From positions 1-33,867 of the forward strand of contig NZ_JAQMSD010000036.1 of the NCBI RefSeq assembly GCF_028330525.1: a DNA stretch of 33,867 nucleotides. The letters are read 5' to 3'. This stretch comes from Spirulina sp. CS-785/01. GTDB taxonomy: Bacteria; Cyanobacteriota; Cyanobacteriia; Cyanobacteriales; Spirulinaceae. Under the pieces are notes generated by a model. That model did no database searches. It was not told the DNA's origin and saw nothing but the letters and a program-made list of their open reading frames with translations. Both the position numbers and the translations under genes were made by a program. Shown piece by piece: positions 1 to 7,653 of the stretch (its first letter is position 1; the number at the start of each line of letters is the position of its first letter).

Positions 1-140
1 ATGAAAATAGTGCCGTTTTGATCAAACGGATTGCTATTGAGTCAGTTGCGGTGGGCAGTCGTAACTCTAAAACGCTTCCTTCCTTGAAACTAATTCTGGG
101 ATGAGAAGAATCCCGCGTCTTTCAGCGCGGGAGATGTCAA
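1..140 (+). mobile_element. Right end of an IS200/IS605-type (tnpB) element, truncated by the window edge
   Basis: The segment holds the end of a TnpB-like frame (3-104) followed by a GC-rich hairpin (CCCGCG near 112, CGCGGG near 127) and the terminal string GATGTCAA ending at 140. A subterminal hairpin followed by a TCAA-type end is typical of the right ends of IS605/IS1341-like elements. The element stops 3 nt before the moaA stop codon on the other strand. The rest of the element lies outside the window. The exact element boundary is inferred from the hairpin and the family pattern. Confidence 0.65.
3..104 (+). CDS. tnpB: TnpB-like RNA-guided nuclease, C-terminal 33 residues only
   Basis: Frame 3 is open from the window edge to a TGA at 102-104 and reads ENSAVLIKRI, then AIESVAVGSRNSK, ending LKLILG. 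It is a basic tail of the kind seen at the C-terminus of cyanobacterial TnpB proteins, and the right-end hairpin of the element follows at once. No catalytic residue of the RuvC domain is in this piece. In this family the 3' part of the gene and the right end also encode the omega RNA, whose guide would be read from the flank after 140. The assignment rests on the tail plus the hairpin, not on a full domain. Confidence 0.55.
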   Translation, partial: ENSAVLIKRIAIESVAVGSRNSKTLPSLKLILG

Positions 141-143
141 CCC

Positions 144-1133
144 CTATCCGCCAATTTGGGACATGGTACGGTGATAGAGTCCGGTTTCTGTGCCAGTTTC
201 TCGTTGTTTAAAGTTAATTTCTGGTTTTAACTCTAGTAACCCTTGGACTTGTTGACGGAGTTGGGGAATGCTTACCCCTTCTCGGAGTTGGGTTTTTAAG
301 TCCAGTTGTCCGGTTTCGTTGAGTAAGCAGGGCCGCAACCAACCATCGGCGGAGAGACGCATTCGGTTACAGCGATCGCAAAAACACTCGGACATCTGAG
401 AAATAAAGCCTAATGTCCCTTTGGCCCCCGGAATGCGAAATACATCCGCCGGACCATTGCCGCGCACGGTGGCTTCTTCTAACCCCCACTGTTGGCGAAT
501 CCAAGATCGCAACTCCTCCGAGGGAATCCAGGCCCGATCGCCGAATAATTCTGGATTGCCAATGGGCATAAATTCAATAAATCTCACGTGCCAATTCCGA
601 TCTAGGGTTAAGGCCGCTAAGTCCAACACCTCCCCTTCATTCACCCCCGGAATCACTACGGTGTTTAATTTTAAGGGGTCGAACCCCACCCGATGGGCTT
701 CCTGTATGCCCTCCCACGTTTGTTTCCAGCGACTTTTTCCCCCTGTGCCGATAATTTTGTCAAAGGTGTCTGGGTTGAGGGAATCTAGGCTAATATTCAG
801 CCGATGTAAGCCCGCATTGTACAAGTCTTGGGCATATTGAGCGAGGAGAAAGGCATTGGTGGAGAGGGCGATATCTTGGGTTGCGGGTAAACGGGCAATG
901 TCTCGCACTAAGTCCACCACTCCTGGACGCAGTAAGGGTTCTCCTCCGGTGAGGCGAAATTTCTGAAACCCTAGGGGGATAAAAACGCCTTCTAATAGGG
1001 TAATAATTTCTTGATGGGTGAGTAAGTTTTGTTGAAGAATGTAGTCTAGTTTTGCCCCTTCTGGCATACAGTAGAGACAGCGAAAGTTACAACGGTCAAT
1101 GAGACTAATTCGTAGATAGTCAACGGGGTTCAT
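144..1133 (-). CDS. moaA: GTP 3',8-cyclase MoaA (molybdenum cofactor biosynthesis)
   Basis: This is a cytoplasmic radical SAM enzyme that converts GTP to 3',8-cyclo-GTP, the first step of molybdopterin synthesis. At 329 residues it has the normal family length. The N-terminal cluster motif C-x3-C-x2-C is at C15, C19 and C22, the SAM-binding TGGEP at about 62-66, and the second 4Fe-4S cluster ligands are at C252, C255 and C269 in the [13 protein letters not shown] region. The protein ends in the Gly-Gly tail (SQIGG) that MoaA needs for activity, so it looks intact although an IS element ends 3 nt beyond its stop codon. No other molybdenum cofactor gene is in the window, so it stands alone here. 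Confidence 0.96.
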   Translation of the reverse strand: MNPVDYLRISLIDRCNFRCLYCMPEGAKLDYILQQNLLTHQEIITLLEGVFIPLGFQKFRLTGGEPLLRPGVVDLVRDIARLPATQDIALSTNAFLLAQYAQDLYNAGLHRLNISLDSLNPDTFDKIIGTGGKSRWKQTWEGIQEAHRVGFDPLKLNTVVIPGVNEGEVLDLAALTLDRNWHVRFIEFMPIGNPELFGDRAWIPSEELRSWIRQQWGLEEATVRGNGPADVFRIPGAKGTLGFISQMSECFCDRCNRMRLSADGWLRPCLLNETGQLDLKTQLREGVSIPQLRQQVQGLLELKPEINFKQRETGTETGLYHRTMSQIGG

Positions 1134-1181
1134 AGGCGGAAGTCGAGGGTGATCTGTTCATAGTAATGCTAGCTTTATATG

Positions 1182-1201
1182 CCTTGGGTTTAAACCCAAG
1201 G
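1182..1201. repeat. Perfect 20-bp palindrome in the moaA/ABC-F intergenic gap
   Basis: CCTTGGGTTTAAACCCAAGG is a perfect palindrome; a near-identical copy (CCTTGGGTTTTAACCCAAGG) lies at 3941-3960. The 299-nt gap 1134-1432 otherwise holds a doubled TTCGGCGATGCTC motif (1205-1240) and an imperfect inverted repeat around 1297-1326 (GGAGCGCGTTTCCC against GGGGACACGCTCC). These are dispersed cyanobacterial repeat families. I see no gene in the gap. Confidence 0.7.
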
Positions 1202-1432
1202 ATGTTCGGCGATGCTCAGACGTTCGGCGATGCTCCGTCGAGTCGCTAATAGCTGAAACCCGTTAAAACAGGTTGATAGACGTAAGCATTCAGCCGGAGC
1301 GCGTTTCCCTTGGGGGGACACGCTCCGCGAACAGCTTTACTTTCAATTCTCCACAAGTCTCTCACTTGTTATATAGCATTATGGGGATACGTTTGAGCAT
1401 AGCCAATATTGCTCATTGTTAATGGTTAATTG

Positions 1433-3157
1433 TTAAGCCGTAACTTTCTTTTTCTGCTTTTTGGCTTTTTCTTTCTCCCGTTTTTTCGCTGCTTTTTCTC
1501 GTTTTTTCGCTTCTTTTTTCTCTTTTTCGAGACGCATTAATTCTTGTTCTCGTTCTTCTTCTAGTTTATCCAGATAATAGTGATAATCGCCATTATAAAC
1601 GACTAATTCTCCGTCCCGAATTTCGACAATTTTGGTGGCAACTTTGGAGATAAAATAACGGTCGTGAGACACTAGAATGACTGTCCCGTCGTATTCTTGC
1701 AGTGCGTCTTCTAACATCTCTTTGGCCGGAATATCTAAGTGATTGGTTGGCTCATCGAGAATCATTAGGTTGGCAGGCCGGAGGAGCATTTTGGCTAGGG
1801 CTAAACGGGCTTTTTCTCCTCCACTTAATGCTTTTACTTTTTTAAAGACGGTTTCGCCACTAAAGAGGAAACGACCTAATAAGGTTCTGACTTCTTCGTT
1901 TTTCCAGTCGGGGACTTCATCATGGATGGTTTCCATGACGGTTTTTTCTAGGTTTAAGGCTTCGGCTTGGTTTTGTTCAAAGTAACCAGGAATGACGTTA
2001 TGTTCCCCTAGTTTGACTGTTCCTTCTTGGGGGGTTTCTATTCCCATCATCATGTGTAAGATGGTAGATTTTCCGGATCCGTTGGGGCCGAGGAAGGCGA
2101 TGCGATCGCCGCGTTCAATTAAGAGATTCGCGCCTAAAAATAATATTTTGTCTTCGTAAGTATGCACCACATCTTCAATTGTCACCACTTCTCGACCACT
2201 ACGAGGGGCGGGGGGAAAGTGGAATTTGAGGCTTTTTAAGCCTCCGGTTGGGGCTTCCACTTTCTCCATTTTTCCCAGTTGTTTTTCCCGGCTTTTGGCT
2301 TGGGTGCTGCGGGTTGCACTGGCGCGGAATTTCTCGACAAAGGCTTGTTGTTTTTCGATTTCTTTTTGTTGGTGTTCGTAAGCACTTTGTTGGGCGGCAA
2401 TATTTTCGGCTTTTTGCTGCAAGTAGGCTGAGTAATTCCCTAAGTACGTGGTGGAAACGCCGCGCTCAGTTTCGACGATCTGGGTGCAGAGACGGTCTAA
2501 AAATTCTCGGTCGTGAGAGACGATGACAATGGGGGTTTTCAGGTTTTTCAAATAGTTCTCTAACCATTCAATGGTTTCTAGGTCTAAATGGTTGGTCGGT
2601 TCGTCCAAGAGAAGGATATCGGGGCTTTGTAGGAGGATTTTCCCTAAACTCATGCGCATTTGCCACCCCCCACTAAAGGAACTGACTAAACGATCGCCGT
2701 CTTCGGGGCTAAAGCCCATTTCGGGTAAAATTTTCTCAATCTGCGCTTCGAGGCCGTATCCGTCGAGGGCTTCAAATTGGCGTTGGAGTTGGTCTAATTT
2801 GTTGATACATTTTTCGAGTTCGTCGGGAGCGGCGGTTTCCATGTCTTGGGTGACTTGCGCGATCGCGTGTTGCACGTCATTAGCTTCAGTGAATACTGTC
2901 CAAAACTCCTCCCGGACCGTGCGGGTGGGGTCCACTTCAAATTCTTGGGTTAAATAGGCAATATGGAGGTTGGAGGGGCGCACCACGTTTCCTGATGTGG
3001 GTTCGGTTTCTCCCATGATGATGCGCAGTTGTGTCGATTTCCCTGCACCATTCACCCCGACAAGGCCAATGCGATCGCCTTCTTTGACTTCCCAGGTTAC
3101 ATTTTTCAGGACTTCACCGTTTGGATAAATTTTGCTGATATTTTCGAGTCGTAGCAT
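1433..3157 (-). CDS. ABC-F family ATP-binding protein (ribosome-associated type)
   Basis: The 574-residue protein has two ABC ATPase domains in tandem and no membrane segment, the ABC-F layout. Domain 1 has Walker A GVNGAGKST near residue 34, signature SGGWQMR and Walker B LLDEPTNHLD; domain 2 has GPNGSGKST, LSGGEKAR and LDEPTNHLD. A linker between the domains contains the charged KQQAFVEKFRASATRSTQAK stretch typical of the ABC-F interdomain arm. The C-terminus is a lysine-rich coiled coil (about 535-574). ABC-F proteins bind the ribosomal E site and relieve stalling or antibiotic inhibition; which subfamily this is cannot be decided by eye. It is a single gene, not visibly part of an operon. 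Confidence 0.93.
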   Translation of the reverse strand: MLRLENISKIYPNGEVLKNVTWEVKEGDRIGLVGVNGAGKSTQLRIIMGETEPTSGNVVRPSNLHIAYLTQEFEVDPTRTVREEFWTVFTEANDVQHAIAQVTQDMETAAPDELEKCINKLDQLQRQFEALDGYGLEAQIEKILPEMGFSPEDGDRLVSSFSGGWQMRMSLGKILLQSPDILLLDEPTNHLDLETIEWLENYLKNLKTPIVIVSHDREFLDRLCTQIVETERGVSTTYLGNYSAYLQQKAENIAAQQSAYEHQQKEIEKQQAFVEKFRASATRSTQAKSREKQLGKMEKVEAPTGGLKSLKFHFPPAPRSGREVVTIEDVVHTYEDKILFLGANLLIERGDRIAFLGPNGSGKSTILHMMMGIETPQEGTVKLGEHNVIPGYFEQNQAEALNLEKTVMETIHDEVPDWKNEEVRTLLGRFLFSGETVFKKVKALSGGEKARLALAKMLLRPANLMILDEPTNHLDIPAKEMLEDALQEYDGTVILVSHDRYFISKVATKIVEIRDGELVVYNGDYHYYLDKLEEEREQELMRLEKEKKEAKKREKAAKKREKEKAKKQKKKVTA

Positions 3158-3248
3158 TCGCGCCTTACCCCCTTTTGTCTCGTCACCTTTCGTACTTTAA
3201 CAATCTTTACATCCTAATGCCAATTGAACAGGGGGAAATTCCCGTCCG

Positions 3249-3755
3249 TTAATACAACCAAGATTGATATTCGGGGGTTGCATTTTGCATATCGTGATAC
3301 AACCAGACCATGCGATCGACAAACCAAATTTTGGCAAGATAAACAAGGACAGTCCCTAGTAGGGTAGGCCAGACGGACAATGTATAAAGTCCCCAGAGGA
3401 GAAAGGGGAGTCCTGATGCAGAAATCAGGTTTAAAATGATCGGGGCGGTTTGATGATGTTCGGGAATAGCCACTTGCTCTCGATTGAGCCACACGCGCTC
3501 CCCTAAAACCGCTTTAGAAGCCCAGTTGCAGGTTGAGGTTGGTTTGGGAAAGAGTCGGGGATTGAGCCAAGTCCAGAGTATCACAAGCAGGATAGGCGCG
3601 ATCGCGCCCCACCCCAACCAAACCCGACTCCACACCGCCAAAATCAGCAGAGGTAACACGGTGAAGCGAGTCCAGAAACTCCACGGGTTAGCGTGTTTTT
3701 CCCAGACTTCCTCCGTCATGGAGAAAGTATTGGCAATGTACTGTTCAAAATTCAT
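3249..3755 (-). CDS. DUF6653-like small integral membrane protein
   Basis: The 168-residue protein begins MNFEQYIANTFSMTEEVWEKH and has the HANPWSFWTRF motif near residues 21-31, which I associate with the DUF6653 family. About four hydrophobic segments are visible: two around 32-62 (LPLLILAVW, AIAPILLVIL) and two around 107-142 (LNLISASGLPFLLWGL, LLGTVLVYLAKIW). The function is unknown. A frame on the opposite strand over the same region is a shadow. The gene stands alone on the minus strand, with a tandem-repeat region just upstream of its start. Confidence 0.75.
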   Translation of the reverse strand: MNFEQYIANTFSMTEEVWEKHANPWSFWTRFTVLPLLILAVWSRVWLGWGAIAPILLVILWTWLNPRLFPKPTSTCNWASKAVLGERVWLNREQVAIPEHHQTAPIILNLISASGLPFLLWGLYTLSVWPTLLGTVLVYLAKIWFVDRMVWLYHDMQNATPEYQSWLY

Positions 3756-3770
3756 GATTTCCTAACTTTG

Positions 3771-3931
3771 CGCCCTCAACCCGTTTTAACAGATTTTCAC
3801 TTCGCCCCCTCAACCGTTTTAACAGATTTTCACTTCGCCCCCTCAACCGTTTTAACAGGTTTTCACTTCGCCCCCTCAACCCGTTTTAACAGGTTTTCAC
3901 TTCGCATCCTCAACCTGTTTTAACAGGTTTT
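3771..3931. repeat. Five direct repeats of about 33 bp upstream of the DUF6653-like gene
   Basis: The unit is roughly CTTCGCCCCCTCAACC followed by GTTTTAACAG and a TTTTCA tail. Five copies run head to tail with small changes (AACCG, AACCCG or AACCTG; CAGATTTT or CAGGTTTT). The last copy contains the palindrome AACCTGTTTTAACAGGTT. The units differ by point changes and 1-nt indels. No protein is convincingly encoded here; the short plus-strand frame across it is just the repeat read through. Confidence 0.8.
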
Positions 3932-3940
3932 CGCTCTTAG

Positions 3941-3960
3941 CCTTGGGTTTTAACCCAAGG
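3941..3960. repeat. Palindrome CCTTGGGTTTTAACCCAAGG, second copy
   Basis: It differs from the palindrome at 1182-1201 by one central base. It sits directly after the tandem repeats and upstream of the GST gene. It is a dispersed repeat with possible hairpin activity in RNA. Confidence 0.6.
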
Positions 3961-4026
3961 TTAAAGGTAAGCTATTCTAAACAATGATACACTGAACCCT
4001 TAAACCCTCATCTCTGTTAATCCTTC

Positions 4027-4632
4027 ATGGTCTTTCGTCTCTATCAATCGCAACCCTCTGGCAACTGTTATAAAATTCGCCTTCTCCTATCGCAATTACA
4101 AATTGAGTTTGAAAAAGTCGAAATTGATATCTTTCAAAAAGAAACCCGTACCCCAGAATTTTTAGAAAAAAACTTAAACGGTCGTGTCCCAGTCTTAGAA
4201 ACAGAGGAAGGAAAATTCTTAGCCGAATCTAATGCAATTTTATACTATCTCAGCGACGAAACCCACTTTTTACCCAATAGTCGCTGGGAACGCGCCCAAA
4301 TCTTACAATGGTTATTTTTTGAACAATATAGTCACGAACCCTATATTGCCACCTCCCGTTACTGGATTTCCTTATTAAAGCAACCTGAAAAATATCAAGA
4401 CTTAATTAACCAAAAGCGTGACCCCGGTTATGCCGCCTTACAAGTGATAGAAAAACACTTGACAAATCACCCATTTTTTGTATTAGACCAATATACCATC
4501 GCCGATATTGCCCTCTTTGCTTATACCCATGTGGCCGATGAAGGAGGATTTGAATTGAACAAATTTCCCCATATTTTAAACTGGATTGAGCGAGTGAAAG
4601 AACAACCCAATTATATTCCCATTACAGCGTAA
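4027..4632 (+). CDS. Glutathione S-transferase family protein
   Basis: The 201-residue protein has the two-domain GST layout. The N-terminal thioredoxin-like part (about 1-78) shows SGNCYKIRLLLS near residue 11, the cis-proline region GRVPVLE and the glutathione-binding ESNAILYYL (E-S motif) near 67. An all-helical C-terminal part follows, with the N-capping pattern FVLDQYTIADIALFAYTH near 145-162. It would act in the cytoplasm, conjugating or reducing with glutathione; the substrate cannot be told. It is a single gene. Confidence 0.9.
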   Translation: MVFRLYQSQPSGNCYKIRLLLSQLQIEFEKVEIDIFQKETRTPEFLEKNLNGRVPVLETEEGKFLAESNAILYYLSDETHFLPNSRWERAQILQWLFFEQYSHEPYIATSRYWISLLKQPEKYQDLINQKRDPGYAALQVIEKHLTNHPFFVLDQYTIADIALFAYTHVADEGGFELNKFPHILNWIERVKEQPNYIPITA

Positions 4633-4638
4633 TAAGCG

Positions 4639-4824
4639 TTAGGTGTTAACCGATTGTTCATCAATTGGGCGATCACGTCCAAACAGTTTAGGTAATAATA
4701 ATCCCGATTGAGCTTTATAACTGGCAAACTCAGGGTAACGCGAGAAAGTCCATGATACGCCGATTATAGACCTTTGCGGCGGGTCGCCATTCAACCTCAG
4801 TAACCGAGTTCCCTCCTTCGTCAT
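4639..4824 (-). pseudogene. Possible 3' remnant of a membrane methyltransferase-like gene
   Basis: A 61-residue frame contains FSRYPEFASYKAQSGLLLPK followed by LFGR. A Y-P-x-(F/Y)-x-x-Y followed by a short basic stretch and L-(I/L)-P-K is a common C-terminal pattern of isoprenylcysteine-methyltransferase and DUF1295-like membrane proteins. If so, only the last 40 or so residues remain and the upstream part is missing. The resemblance is weak, and the frame may be chance. Confidence 0.25.
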
Positions 4825-4872
4825 ATCCCCCCATAGGGCATATTTGTTACACTGACAGAAAGTATTGAACTC

Positions 4873-4879
4873 AAAGGAG
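4873..4879 (+). promoter_or_regulatory. Shine-Dalgarno site that decides a GTG start
   Basis: AAAGGAG lies 7 nt before the GTG at 4887. Another GTG at 4882 is out of frame and too close. The site supports GTG 4887 as the start of the chelatase-like gene. Confidence 0.7.
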
Positions 4880-4886
4880 TTGTGAC

Positions 4887-6050
4887 GTGGTTGCTACCCC
4901 GGAAAAAGTCCAACAAGACCAAACCCCCACATCAGGAAACGACCGAGTGGCCGTCTTATTGATGGGGTATGGTGAGGTGGAGAGTTATGAAGATTTTGCC
5001 AACTACAACGAACAGGCATTAAATCTTTTAACCGCTAAGTTTGCGCCGGTCCCGACTTGGATTTATCCCCCCTTGGCCAAACTCCTGGCGATTTTTGACC
5101 TCCATGAGTGGGGACACCAACACGGGAACTTCATTTCCCCTCACAACCAGATTTTTGAACAGCAACGGGTGGGGATTGAACAGGAATTACAAAAAACCTG
5201 GGGCGATCGCGTTAAAGTGTTCAAAGCCTTTAACTTTTGTAAACCCTATCTCCCCGAACAAGTCCTCGAACAAGTCCAAGACGAAGGCTTTGATAAACTC
5301 TTAATCTATCCCCTCCTGGTGGTGGACTCCATCTTCACCAGTGGCATTGCTGTAGAACAGGTCAACAACGCCCTCACCCAACTCGCAGGAGAGGGAGATC
5401 ACTGGTTAACCGGGACGCGCTATATCCCCTCCTTTTATAACCAAGAGGACTATATTGAGTTATTAGCCCGCCTAGTCGAAGAAAAAATCCAAAATGACCT
5501 CAGCGTAGCCCATCTCCCCTCCCAAACCGGAATTGTCCTCCTCAACCACGGATGTCCCCACAAAGCCAAAGGCTTTACCTCTGGCATCATGGAGAGTGAA
5601 GCATTGTACGAAAAAGTACGGGAAAAACTGATCAACAAATATCCCTTAATCTCGGTGGGTTGGTTAAACCACGACACTCCCTTAATCGAATGGACCCAAC
5701 CCAATGCAGAGTTAGCAGCGAAAAACTTAATTGAGTTAGGGGCTACGGCCATTGTCATGATGCCCATTGGCTTTGCCACCGAAAACCACGAAACCATTTT
5801 AGATGTAGATCACATTTTAGAGCGACTGCAACAGAAGTATTACAAAGTAACCTATGTGCGGATGCCTTGTGTGAATGATCATCCTGAGTTTTTACAAATG
5901 GCGGCACAATGGGCAAATTCGCAAATTGAGGCGTTATTATCGGAGACTGCGGTTGTGGTTAACCCCCAACAAGCAACCCATGATCATAGTCATGGCCACC
6001 ACCACCATCATGATCATGATCATGATCACGGCCATCACCATCATCACTAA
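4887..6050 (+). CDS. Ferrochelatase-fold protein with histidine-rich C-terminal tail
   Basis: The 387-residue protein looks like two chelatase half-domains: residues about 20-190 (VAVLLMGYGEVESYEDFANY, then IYPLLVVDSIFTSG) and 200-350 (GIVLLNHGCPHKAKGFTSG, then MMPIGFATENHETILDVDHI). LNHG and the ENHET stretch correspond to conserved metal and active-site regions of class II chelatases. It is not the usual cyanobacterial HemH, which starts VGVLLLNLGGPE and has a CAB-like tail. The C-terminus (about 363-387) is almost entirely His, Asp and Gly, a metal-binding tail of the kind seen in Ni, Co or Zn handling proteins. Tetrapyrrole metal insertion is likely; the metal is unknown. GTG start, good Shine-Dalgarno site. 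Confidence 0.8.
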   Translation: MVATPEKVQQDQTPTSGNDRVAVLLMGYGEVESYEDFANYNEQALNLLTAKFAPVPTWIYPPLAKLLAIFDLHEWGHQHGNFISPHNQIFEQQRVGIEQELQKTWGDRVKVFKAFNFCKPYLPEQVLEQVQDEGFDKLLIYPLLVVDSIFTSGIAVEQVNNALTQLAGEGDHWLTGTRYIPSFYNQEDYIELLARLVEEKIQNDLSVAHLPSQTGIVLLNHGCPHKAKGFTSGIMESEALYEKVREKLINKYPLISVGWLNHDTPLIEWTQPNAELAAKNLIELGATAIVMMPIGFATENHETILDVDHILERLQQKYYKVTYVRMPCVNDHPEFLQMAAQWANSQIEALLSETAVVVNPQQATHDHSHGHHHHHDHDHDHGHHHHH

Positions 6051-6060
6051 ATAACCCGTC

Positions 6061-6095
6061 GGTTGGGTGTAGCAACAGCAACACAACACCCAACC
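6061..6095 (+). terminator. Hairpin after the chelatase-like gene
   Basis: GGTTGGGTGT (6061-6070) pairs perfectly with ACACCCAACC (6086-6095) across a 15-nt loop, starting 10 nt after the stop codon. There is no T run after it, so it may be a weak terminator or an mRNA-stabilising hairpin. Confidence 0.45.
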
Positions 6096-6167
6096 TTGTA
6101 AGGATGGGTTGATGGGGTGATGGAAACGCAAACCATTAATATCCAATCCGGTTAATCTAGGTTCGTA

Positions 6168-6187
6168 GTAAGCCCTTTAGGGCTTAC
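6168..6187 (-). terminator. Perfect hairpin just downstream of the 57-residue membrane protein
   Basis: GTAAGCCC-TTTA-GGGCTTAC is a perfect 8-bp stem with a 4-nt loop. It starts 5 nt beyond the end of the minus-strand gene at 6192. Related hairpins with the same GTTCGTAG lead-in occur at 20326-20345, so it belongs to a dispersed repeat family. Confidence 0.5.
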
Positions 6188-6191
6188 GCTA

Positions 6192-6365
6192 TTATTCATT
6201 ATTCTGGTTCTTTTGGTTGCTTTCACGCACAGCAGCAAACACAAGTCCAACTATGGCAATGGAGCAAAAGAACAATGTGATAATGGGCTGATTGAGTGCC
6301 AAAAACATTGCACCGACTGCCGACAGCATCGACATGATCACGATGATGCGGTTATTTTTGCGCAT
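6192..6365 (-). CDS. Small two-helix membrane protein, unknown function
   Basis: The chosen start is the ATG at 6365, because AAAGGAGG lies 7 nt before it on the minus strand; a longer frame to 6416 has no such site. The 57-residue product begins MRKNNRII and has two hydrophobic segments (about 5-22, VIMSMLSAVGAMFLALN, and about 26-46, ITLFFCSIAIVGLVFAAV), then a polar tail ending NQKNQNNE. I do not recognise a family. It lies between the chelatase-like gene and the trailer end of CRISPR array 1. Confidence 0.6.
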   Translation of the reverse strand: MRKNNRIIVIMSMLSAVGAMFLALNQPIITLFFCSIAIVGLVFAAVRESNQKNQNNE

Positions 6366-6469
6366 TATGAGGCCTCCTTTGTGGTGTATAACAGGTGTCG
6401 TGTTGACAACTCCCACCCTTCAAGGCAGTAGGAGTCTTCCTTCAACAAAAAACGCCCCCCAAAGAAGGA

Positions 6470-7380
6470 GTGATTAACACCTAACGGCGGTCTGAGGGTA
6501 TCATACTAAAGCCCAAGTCCTCAACGCTTTGGGCTTTTCTCGTGATCAATGCCTAACGGCAATCAAAGGTTATCACACCTCTCCCCGGTTAAAATCCATT
6601 TGGCCAAAAGTCAGTGATCAACGCCTAACGGCAATCAAAGGTTATCACACTTTCTAAAGATTGTTTAGTAATAAGAGAATATATTTAGTGATCAACGCCT
6701 AACGGCAATCAAAGGTTATCACACAATCTAATAAGCGGATTATGCTTAAATGTGTGGTTAGTGATCAACGCCTAACGGCAATCAAAGGTTATCACACTAG
6801 AAGTATCTCGGAAAGAGTGGTTAAAATGATATAGTGATCAACGCCTAACGGCAATCAAAGGTTATCACACTGAGTTTTCACACCATCTTCATTAGAAACT
6901 ACAAAGTGATCAACGCCTAACGGCAATCAAAGGTTATCACACCATTTCCATCAATTGCAATTCCATCATGTCGGACTGGGTGATCAACGCCTAACGGCAA
7001 TCAAAGGTTATCACACTTGAAGACCTAGATTCTTGGAATAGAGATAATCATAGTGATCAACGCCTAACGGCAATCAAAGGTTATCACACGAGCAAAATCG
7101 CTGGCTCATCTCCATCGACAAAGGTGATCAACGCCTAACGGCAATCAAAGGTTATCACACTGAGACTCAATCCGCACAAACCAGCGTGTATGCTTGGTGA
7201 TCAACGCCTAACGGCAATCAAAGGTTATCACACAATCTTAAATCCAAGCCACTCCACAATCGCATCCAGGTGATCAACGCCTAACGGCAATCAAAGGTTA
7301 TCACACCCCCAGAGCCGCCCCCCCCACCACCAAAAATACAAGTGTGATCAACGCCTAACGGCAATCAAAGGTTATCACAC
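6470..7380 (-). CRISPR. CRISPR array 1: 13 repeats of 37 nt, 12 spacers
   Basis: Repeats start at 6470 (degenerate), 6542, 6614, 6688, 6761, 6834, 6906, 6980, 7053, 7124, 7197, 7270 and 7344; spacers are 34-37 nt. On the plus strand the repeat begins GTGATCAAC, has the core CCTAACGGC and ends GGTTATCACAC. The copy at 6542 has one change. The 6470 copy differs at many positions (TTAACAC, CGGTCTGAGGG), marking it as the trailer end, so the leader is at the high-coordinate side and the array is read on the minus strand, like the cas genes. On that strand the repeat can form a hairpin with stem GCC/GGC and loop GUUA, and would leave the 8-nt handle UUGAUCAC after Cas6 cutting. The distal spacer (6507-6541) is itself a strong hairpin. 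Confidence 0.98.
6508..6536. terminator. Hairpin inside the last spacer of array 1
   Basis: AAAGCCCAA (6508-6516) pairs perfectly with TTGGGCTTT (about 6527-6535). It lies between the last good repeat and the degenerate repeat. The flanking T run is stronger on the plus strand (GGGCTTTTCT) than on the minus strand. It could end the pre-crRNA or could be an ordinary spacer that happens to fold. Confidence 0.4.
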
Positions 7381-7632
7381 GGCAGATTCTACAACCCGCA
7401 CCAGACAAGGACGCTCAGAGCATTTTGCAAGCACCTCCCGTCTTTCGTGTAACTTACCCCCAAAATAGCCCATTTTCCCAAAAAATGCAAGCCCCCAAAC
7501 CCAGACCCCATCAGCCTTACAGCATTTTGCAAGCACCTCCCAAGCAAGAAAAATCGCCAAAACCCTGCTCCCCCAAGAGATACAGCGAATTTTTGCGACT
7601 CCCAACCCCTCACAAGCGGAGGTGCTTGTGAA
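7381..7632 (-). promoter_or_regulatory. CRISPR leader 1
   Basis: The sequence next to the first repeat of array 1 is closely similar to the sequence next to array 2 (11962-12223) and, over its first 145 nt, to that next to the single repeat at 21129. It contains AGCATTTTGCAAGCACCTCC twice, 102 nt apart (7419-7438 and 7521-7540), and an inverted GGAGGTGCTT at 7618-7627 inside the hairpin CACAAGC/GCTTGTG (7611-7630). Such conserved internal motifs are expected for leader recognition during spacer integration and for the array promoter. Short open frames on both strands here are not genes. Confidence 0.85.
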
Positions 7633-7653
7633 AATTTAATGATTTACGAGAGA

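Noticed and set aside
4633-4650. 13-nt match (TTAACACCTAACG on the minus strand) to the degenerate repeat at 6470
   Set aside because: Only half of a degenerate repeat is matched and the hairpin is not complete; it may be chance.
7375-7631. Overlapping open frames on both strands next to array 1
   Set aside because: They lie entirely in leader 1. Matching frames in leader 2 follow from leader DNA similarity, not from protein conservation, and they have no ribosome binding sites.
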